A stretch of 11,689 nt of DNA, taken from contig DASYSA010000329.1 of the NCBI GenBank assembly GCA_036003885.1, positions 1 through 11,689 of the forward strand. Direction: 5' to 3'. Position numbers and translations under genes: made by a program. Positions 6,758 through 11,689 of the stretch are shown here, piece by piece. Within the stretch, counting starts at the first letter, position 1. Each line of letters starts with the position of its first letter. The DNA comes from DASYSA01 sp036003885. Lineage in GTDB: Bacteria > Acidobacteriota > Blastocatellia > UBA7656. The notes under the pieces were generated by a model, which saw only the letters and a list, made by a program, of their open reading frames with translations, was not told the origin of the DNA and ran no database searches.

Positions 6758-6787
6758 AGTATATGCAAGCAAGTGAGGTAAATGCAA
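6758..6787 (-). promoter_or_regulatory. Sigma-70-like promoter reading toward 6611
   Basis: On the minus strand, TTGCAT (6782-6787) and TATACT (6758-6763) are separated by 18 bp. TATACT matches TATAAT at five of six positions and TTGCAT matches TTGACA at four. The expected start near 6751 would give a leader of about 140 nt before the small zinc-ribbon gene. It lies just downstream of the mobA-like stop codon, so it makes the small gene independent of mobA. Confidence 0.45.
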
Positions 6788-6813
6788 CACTTTTTTTGGA
6801 ATTCTGACAAAAA

Positions 6814-7416
6814 CTACATATCGGGGTGGCCGGGCCCCTCACTCAGGTTGGCCCGCGCATAGTCCTCGGGCGTATTTACGTTTATGAAGAAGCGCTCAGC
6901 TCCGGCGAGTTGGCTGAGATCCTCGAAAGGAATCAGCCGGGTCCGCACGCGATCAAATAACCGGCTCACTTTGCGCTCCCCACTTCTGATAAGCTCGGTC
7001 ACAGGTTCAAGAACCTCCGTCGAGTAGACCGCACAGAGCGGTTCCAGTCGCCCGTCAGAGCTCAGAGGCACTGCGACCTGGTAGCTCTCAACTCGATCGA
7101 GCAGCAACTCGAGAAGGTCGGCAGTCACGAAAGGGAGATCGCAAGCAACGAGCAGGACTCTGGGCGCGAGACTGGCCGCGAGCGCCACGCGGATCGCTTC
7201 AAGCGGTCCGATGTCAGGATTCAGATCTGCCAGAACCGGCAGCCCGAGTCGATCATACTCAGGGTCGTTGGCGATGACCGTTACCGCAGGGGTGACGCGA
7301 CGCAGTTCTTCGACGACTCGCTGAATCATCGGGCGCCCATCGATTTCGAGCCAGGCTTTGTCCTTGCCCATTCGAGAACTGCGTCCGCCCGCTGTGACGA
7401 AGCCATGGACATCCAT
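6814..7416 (-). CDS. mobA: Molybdenum cofactor guanylyltransferase, MobA-like
   Basis: A 200-residue cytoplasmic nucleotidyltransferase. MobA transfers GMP from GTP to molybdopterin-Mo to form the bis-MGD precursor used by DMSO-reductase-family enzymes. The nucleotide-binding N-terminus TAGGRSSRMGKDKAWL (8-23) is a close match to the family signature with the catalytic lysine of the RMGxDKA motif. Further matches are NPDIGPLEAI (66-75, usually GPLxGI), metal-binding D93 in ACDLPF, EPLCAVY (125-131), and NVNTPEDY near the C-terminus. Length fits the family. No good Shine-Dalgarno precedes ATG7416, and no other cofactor gene is nearby. A 2-C-methylerythritol or sugar nucleotidyltransferase is less likely given the NVNTPED ending. 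Confidence 0.9.
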   Translation of the reverse strand: MDVHGFVTAGGRSSRMGKDKAWLEIDGRPMIQRVVEELRRVTPAVTVIANDPEYDRLGLPVLADLNPDIGPLEAIRVALAASLAPRVLLVACDLPFVTADLLELLLDRVESYQVAVPLSSDGRLEPLCAVYSTEVLEPVTELIRSGERKVSRLFDRVRTRLIPFEDLSQLAGAERFFINVNTPEDYARANLSEGPGHPDM

Positions 7417-7530
7417 TCGGATGTGGATTGTAGAGTGTTGGCTGTGCCTTGTCGATTCTCCGACGGCCGGTCACCCTCAATCGATCGCCTTCACGAGGCT
7501 TGTGATGTAGGATTATCCCATCACAGCATT
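7417..7530. promoter_or_regulatory. Divergent intergenic region, mobA-like / glutaredoxin-like
   Basis: This 114-bp gap must carry start signals for both divergent genes. No convincing -35/-10 pair and no clear Shine-Dalgarno sequence was found for either, so leaderless or weakly initiated translation is possible. Confidence 0.3.
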
Positions 7531-7839
7531 ATGAGACCTGCCAGAACCAAAGCGGTCGTCACAGTCTATTCGAGGCCGGGCTGCCATCTGTGTGAAGAAG
7601 CCAAAGCCGAAATTGAATCAGCCGGCTGCGATGGAGAATTCACGCTGGAAGAGGTGAACATCGATGATGACCCGCTGCTGCTGGAGCGCTATCAATACGA
7701 TATTCCAGTTGTATTAATAAACGGAATGAAAGTCTTCAAGCACCGAGTCGACCCGCGCGACTTCAAGCGCAAGCTCCGACGCTTGAGAAATTCGAAATTC
7801 GAAATTCGAAATTCGAAATTTCCCCGCCTCACTCACTGA
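7531..7839 (+). CDS. Small glutaredoxin-like protein with repeat-encoded tail
   Basis: A 102-residue thioredoxin-fold protein of the short glutaredoxin-like type (DUF836-like). Strand 1 (VVTVYSRPG) leads to the redox motif C18-H-L-C21, and I58-P59-V60 supplies the cis-proline strand, followed by the INGMKVFKHRV hairpin. The core ends near L85. The last residues, 86-97, are encoded by the GAAATTC array (RNSKFEIRNSKF), then PRLTH and TGA. ATG7531 is chosen because the domain begins right after it; an in-frame upstream ATG at 7405 would add 42 residues with no domain content and overlap mobA. No clear ribosome site is seen. It may reduce disulfides or serve as a thiol carrier; substrate unknown. 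Its stop overlaps the 3' end of the convergent protease gene by 7 bp. Confidence 0.8.
   Translation: MRPARTKAVVTVYSRPGCHLCEEAKAEIESAGCDGEFTLEEVNIDDDPLLLERYQYDIPVVLINGMKVFKHRVDPRDFKRKLRRLRNSKFEIRNSKFPRLTH
7787..7821. repeat. GAAATTC heptamer array inside a reading frame
   Basis: Four perfect GAAATTC units plus GAAATTT, contiguous, forming the 3' end of the glutaredoxin-like gene and ending 11 nt before the last base of the convergent protease gene. The flank AATTTCCCCGC (7817-7827) is the reverse complement of GCGGGGAAATT at 118-128, which lies within the other GAAATTC locus, pointing to a shared element. Confidence 0.92.
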
Positions 7840-10800
7840 GTCGCCGGAGTGCAGCTCACACGCTTGCCTCCCACAGTCACGTCGTCGATGTACCAACCCT
7901 GCCCCCTCACGTTCTGATCGCTGCCAATCCTGAATCTGATTACCACAGTCTTGCCTGCGTAGCTGCTCAGGTCGACCACTACTTGCTGGAACTGGCCCAA
8001 TCGCCCATCGACCCAGCCAGGGCGCGTCGAAAGCGGATTGTCGGTGAAGTCGCGAATCAATCCGTTGTATCCCCCGCGCACAATCCTGGATCCGAGATCT
8101 TCGAAATCGCCGCCCGCCGCCGATATCTCCAGAACGCCGCCGTCGAACTGTCCTCTCTCAAACTCGAAGGTGTGGTAAAACACCAGCTCGAGATTGCGGC
8201 CATCCGCCGGCAGTTGAAGCGACATGATGTCCAGGTGTGCGTCAGTCACCCTTCCCATATCGGGTGAAAACCACGAGTGGCTCCCAGACCTGAAGCGCTT
8301 CGTGGACGTTTCCCAGGTGTCGATGCGATTCTTCTTCTTCTTAACTCCACTATCGTGGGTCCACTTCGATTCGCCCGCCTCCAGGTCGTCGCTGAAAAGT
8401 TCCAGGGGACGTGCGTTGCCCACCGCGACGGTGAACGGCACGCGTGACGTCGAAGCTCCTACAGCCACATCGAGCGCGAATTGAAGGACGGTCCCACAGG
8501 CTACAGTCCTGTCTACGCTGAATGCGAACGAGGTGAGGCTCTCACCCAGAGCCCCGGGGGCCAGACTCGGAAAGTCCGCCGAAGCGGTGCCGATGGTGAC
8601 TCCCGGTGAAGAGGTTGTGAGTGTGCCGCGACCCGCCGTGAAACCGAACGGGGAGACGTTCTTGAGAGTCAGTCTCATCGACACCGATTCGCCCGGATCC
8701 ACAATCGCATCCGTGCCGCCGGCCAGTGCGAGGGCGGCAAGGGCCATCACCGCTGTGTCTTTCCGTTCGGCGTTGTAGATCACAAGCGCGAAGTCCTGAT
8801 CCGAAAGGTCCGAGTTGCCCGGAACGCCATCCCCGGCGATGTTCGTGGCTCGAACGCGCAGCACAAAAGTGCCAACAGTGCCCGCAGGCAGCCAAACACC
8901 TTCGACGTTGTTCCGCGTGTCTGGTTCGCCTTCCGGCTGCGATTGTTGACCTTTGAAATTGTTGCCGCGATATGTCTGGCCGTTGATTGTGACCTCGAGG
9001 TCCAGGTCGTTGACCCAGGGCGCGAATGCGGAGAAACCGGGCGCATCAGTCCAGGCGAGGGTCACCCTGAAAGGCCGCGTCGGATCTTTGACTTCTCCCG
9101 TAAACACGAATTCCTGACCGCTGTCGGTGAAGGTCTGCGACTGGTTGATGAACACCTTCGGTGTGGTATCAAACGCGCGGCCCAGGTCCAGGAGTCCCCA
9201 GCCCTGCCTCTTCTGTGGGAGGTCGCCGCTCGCCAGCGCTCCCGTCATATAAGTAGTCGTGTTGAGGAGAAGTGCCTTGACCAGGGCGGCGCTGGGCTGT
9301 TCGCCCAGGTTCAGGAAGAACTGGCGCGTGAGGGCGGCTGCCCCGGCCACCGCGGGAGTTGAGTGGCTCGTCCCGGACGACCATGTGTACAGGGTTTGCC
9401 CCTTAGGGAAATAAAGGCCGTCGAGGTCGCCGCACACACCCGTGCCATTGAAATCAGGATGCTGAGAGGCCGCACCTTGAATGTGTGTGCCTGCGGCCGC
9501 AAGGTCGGGCTTCATGCGTCCATCGTCCACCTTCCCGCCCGAGGAGAAGAATGCCATATCGAGAGCGCTGTCCGCATCAGTGTCTTTGACGCCGCAGCCG
9601 TCGGTGCCTGTCTTCCTGAAACTTTCACTTGCACCGACTGAGATCAGGTTCTTGCCGGTGCCCGGCGAGCCGATTCGCTCATCAGCTCCCGAATTACCGG
9701 CCGCGAAGCATATGACCATCTCCTGGTTGCCCGCTTGTGCCGGAACTGCGTCGCGGGCCCTGGTGTCGTACTCCTGGGAATCGATGGTGTAGCTGTTGGT
9801 GATTGCCGACCAGCTGTTGGACGATATTCTGGCGCCATCGCGATAGGCTTCGGAGATCAATTTGGTGTACGGATCGATGAGGTCGAAAGTGCCATCAGCT
9901 TGAAAGATCTTGGACACTCCGATGAGCGCGAAAGGCGCCACCCCGAGTCCATAGTTGAAATTATCTGAGTCGTGCGCTGACGCGTCTGTAGAGGTGTTAC
10001 CTCCCGCCGCTATGGAAGCGTTGATGGTTCCGTGTCCCGCCTGGTCCGAAGGGTCGAGTTCCGAAGTGTAGTCGCGGGCGTAGCTGACGCGGCTTTGTTT
10101 TGCTGAATCGAGAAAGTCGGGATGTAGTTTATCGGAGGCGATGGAGCCGCGGTCGATCCCGCTGTCGCTCACGTCTATTGCAAAAGCGAACTTCGAGTTG
10201 AAGCCGCGGGACTGCAGCCAGCTCAAGTAACCGGGGCCGCTCGGCTGCTTGCCGTCGGCTGTCAATGCTCCTGCGCAGATCTGCGCAGCACGTTCGTCAA
10301 GCAACACCGGCGGTACCCAGGGCTCGACATTGACCACGTTAGCCAGGGCGGCGACTGCCGCTATTCGGTCGGCGTGAATCCTGATCTTCAGATTGGTGAA
10401 CCCGAGCACCTGATACGCGTCGCCAATCACTGCCGAAGCAAGGCCTATGGCGGCGCTGGTGTCCTGACCGGCGCCGACTCCCTGGTCGCGCTCCAAGTGG
10501 GCGATCTGAACGGCTACAGTTACTTCGGCGTTCGGATTGCCAGTCGCATGGGCGGCCAAAGCCGGGTGAATCTTGTATTGATCGAGGAAAGGCCCTTCCC
10601 ATTGAACGAATCCCTCGCCGCGGCTTTGCGCGTTCCGGGCGTCGCCGAGGAGTTGCGATCTAGCCGGTTCATCGCCGTAGACGAGGTAGGCGTTATTTGG
10701 AAGATATGCCACCAGCTCAACGCCACTTGAACGAAGGCGGTCCAGCCACTCGCGTTTTACCGGCCCGATGAACTGGACCAACCGGAGCTTCTGATGTGAG

Positions 10801-11312
10801 TTGTCGCTCTTCGCAGGTTCGATGTCGCCGGTTTTGAACGCTGTCTTTCCAGTCACACTGCCAATCCCGCCCGCGGGTCCGCCCAACCCCAGCAGCTCGC
10901 CGGGCGCATCGTTTGATGTTGTGTCGATCGCGCCGGAACGAAGGAAGAGGACGTTCAAGTCATCTCGAACGGAGGCAGAACGAGATCCGGGCGGTTCTTC
11001 ATCGAGCACGGTCTGATTGAGGGCGAGCAGCTTGAAAGAGCCGTAATCCGCAATCTCATCGGTCTGAGAAGTCCTTGCAAAGACCGACTCGTCGCCACGG
11101 TTCTCAGACGGGACCATGAGTTTGTGGTATCGTCCGGGGCTTCGATAGGTTCGGGCATTGATGGTGCCGGCTCCGACATAGGCAAGCGCTTCTTTCGATT
11201 GAGGGATCTTGCGCTCGGTACTGTTCAGCCACTGGCGGACGTCCGCCCCGGCAACTGAAACTGCAACGCATGTCGAGAGCGTGATGGACAAACAGATCAA
11301 ACGCCTTCTCAT
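7833..11312 (-). CDS. Secreted multidomain subtilisin-like (S8) serine protease
   Basis: An 1159-residue exported endopeptidase. The signal peptide is MRRR plus a hydrophobic core to about A23, with likely cleavage after VAGA. An N-terminal region of about 340 residues contains a propeptide-like segment (about 168-210, RLVQFIGPVKREWLDRL). The S8 domain (about 370-700) has the triad D383 (VSDSGID), H427 (GHGTINAS) and S649 (SGTSHSTP), with oxyanion N540 (AAGNSG), so it should be active. Residues about 715-850 resemble the jelly-roll beta-barrel that follows the catalytic domain in KP-43-like proteases (WTDAPGF, NDLDLEV). Residues about 850-965 are an Ig/CARDB-like domain. The last 190 residues (about 970-1155, ending GWYIDDVTVGG) resemble the MAM-like C-terminal module of immune-inhibitor-A-type peptidases. 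A GGAGG ribosome site sits 5 nt before the ATG. No C-terminal anchor or sorting motif is seen. It likely degrades extracellular protein. Confidence 0.95.
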   Translation of the reverse strand: MRRRLICLSITLSTCVAVSVAGADVRQWLNSTERKIPQSKEALAYVGAGTINARTYRSPGRYHKLMVPSENRGDESVFARTSQTDEIADYGSFKLLALNQTVLDEEPPGSRSASVRDDLNVLFLRSGAIDTTSNDAPGELLGLGGPAGGIGSVTGKTAFKTGDIEPAKSDNSHQKLRLVQFIGPVKREWLDRLRSSGVELVAYLPNNAYLVYGDEPARSQLLGDARNAQSRGEGFVQWEGPFLDQYKIHPALAAHATGNPNAEVTVAVQIAHLERDQGVGAGQDTSAAIGLASAVIGDAYQVLGFTNLKIRIHADRIAAVAALANVVNVEPWVPPVLLDERAAQICAGALTADGKQPSGPGYLSWLQSRGFNSKFAFAIDVSDSGIDRGSIASDKLHPDFLDSAKQSRVSYARDYTSELDPSDQAGHGTINASIAAGGNTSTDASAHDSDNFNYGLGVAPFALIGVSKIFQADGTFDLIDPYTKLISEAYRDGARISSNSWSAITNSYTIDSQEYDTRARDAVPAQAGNQEMVICFAAGNSGADERIGSPGTGKNLISVGASESFRKTGTDGCGVKDTDADSALDMAFFSSGGKVDDGRMKPDLAAAGTHIQGAASQHPDFNGTGVCGDLDGLYFPKGQTLYTWSSGTSHSTPAVAGAAALTRQFFLNLGEQPSAALVKALLLNTTTYMTGALASGDLPQKRQGWGLLDLGRAFDTTPKVFINQSQTFTDSGQEFVFTGEVKDPTRPFRVTLAWTDAPGFSAFAPWVNDLDLEVTINGQTYRGNNFKGQQSQPEGEPDTRNNVEGVWLPAGTVGTFVLRVRATNIAGDGVPGNSDLSDQDFALVIYNAERKDTAVMALAALALAGGTDAIVDPGESVSMRLTLKNVSPFGFTAGRGTLTTSSPGVTIGTASADFPSLAPGALGESLTSFAFSVDRTVACGTVLQFALDVAVGASTSRVPFTVAVGNARPLELFSDDLEAGESKWTHDSGVKKKKNRIDTWETSTKRFRSGSHSWFSPDMGRVTDAHLDIMSLQLPADGRNLELVFYHTFEFERGQFDGGVLEISAAGGDFEDLGSRIVRGGYNGLIRDFTDNPLSTRPGWVDGRLGQFQQVVVDLSSYAGKTVVIRFRIGSDQNVRGQGWYIDDVTVGGKRVSCTPATQ

Positions 11313-11466
11313 AAAGACCTCCAGCGAGATGAACTAGAGCGCACGGTTCTTGCGAACATCAGTCTGCAAATTGAAGTGGACACTCACGCGGGGTCAGTGT
11401 GCTGGGAGCGTGGGAGACGGCCTCGCGCACAGCTGTCAGCGCCGGATAATTCCAGTTCGTAATGCG
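11313..11466 (-). promoter_or_regulatory. Leader region of the protease gene
   Basis: This 154-bp gap separates two minus-strand genes. It contains the strong ribosome site GGAGGT (11316-11321) of the protease gene. I found no convincing sigma-70 or sigma-54 promoter, so the protease may either have a divergent promoter or be cotranscribed with the upstream gene. Confidence 0.35.
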
Positions 11467-11689
11467 TCAGCCTGGCTGGGGCGTCGGCCTGCTGCGCGTC
11501 TTGACTGAAAAGCCGAGCAGCTTCCATTCCCCACTGTCGTCGCGAAATGTCAGTGTGATCTCGGCTCGCGCCTGATCGAGGCTGACGGCGTAGGTGGGTA
11601 TTGCGACGCGTTTCTTGCCGTCCTTTTCGAACAGCATACTGAGCCGATCGTAATCCTGGGGGCGGCCCAAGGCGGTGATCTGCTTGAGA
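11467..11689 (-). CDS. C-terminal part of an unrecognised protein (cut by the window edge)
   Basis: The visible 73 residues run off the right edge, so the start and most of the protein are missing. The segment reads as an alternating beta-strand fold: KKRVAIPTYAVSLDQARAEI, TLTFRDDSGEWKLLGFSVKT, then a Ser/Pro/Thr tail and TGA. The strand pattern ending in a WKLLGFSV motif resembles small NTF2-like or DUF4019-type periplasmic proteins, but this is a guess from pattern only. It is co-directional with the protease, with a 154-bp gap. Confidence 0.7.
   Translation of the reverse strand, partial: LKQITALGRPQDYDRLSMLFEKDGKKRVAIPTYAVSLDQARAEITLTFRDDSGEWKLLGFSVKTRSRPTPQPG

Noticed and set aside
6788..6815. 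Intrinsic terminator after the mobA-like gene
   Set aside because: A T/A-rich tract is present, but no GC-rich stem precedes it on the minus strand.
8330..8342. TTC trinucleotide run as a variable repeat
   Set aside because: Only about four units, encoding a short lysine run in the protease; common by chance and too short to suggest phase variation.

Overview
The window looks like a chromosomal piece of a moderately high-GC, Gram-negative-type soil or environmental bacterium. The mix of a large KaiC-like signalling fusion, an NtrC-type sigma-54 activator and a multidomain secreted subtilase, together with many intergenic 7-bp tandem repeats, reminds me of Acidobacteriota (Blastocatellia-like). 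That placement is inference: there is no rRNA, tRNA or other phylogenetic marker here. No mobile element, CRISPR array, tRNA or rRNA was seen.

Layout. (1) 1-397: no credible gene. It holds degenerate GAAATTC heptamer arrays and then inverted and direct repeats that could be regulatory. (2) 398-6151, plus strand: a three-gene signalling cluster. The first gene encodes a KaiC/RecA-like domain, a long acidic linker, a receiver and a GGDEF-like domain, with key catalytic positions altered in all three folded domains. The second is a membrane histidine kinase (TM - extracytoplasmic sensor - TM - HAMP - HisKA - HATPase). The third is an NtrC-family sigma-54 activator (REC - AAA+ - Fis HTH). The two gaps inside the cluster (288 and 108 bp) are largely heptamer repeats. 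(3) 6152-6813: a gap with a possible hairpin, a small minus-strand zinc-ribbon-like gene (6318-6611) and its likely upstream promoter. (4) 6814-7839: a divergent pair, MobA-like molybdenum cofactor guanylyltransferase (minus) and a small glutaredoxin-like protein (plus) whose 3' end is made of GAAATTC heptamers. (5) 7833-11312, minus: a 1159-residue secreted S8 (subtilisin) protease, overlapping the glutaredoxin-like gene tail to tail by 7 bp. (6) 11467 to the right edge, minus: the C-terminal part of an unrecognised protein.

How they work together. The kinase and the sigma-54 activator probably form a cognate two-component system sensing an extracytoplasmic signal. The KaiC/REC/GGDEF protein upstream is co-directional and looks like a catalytically degenerate scaffold or partner for it (inference). 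The other genes look like unrelated housekeeping and secretion functions. The most unusual feature is the set of 7-bp tandem arrays (unit families GAAATTC, GTTTCGC/GCGAAAC, GATCAGA, GAGAAAC), which occupy most junctions up to position 7821, extend the 3' end of one reading frame and lie against the start codon of another.
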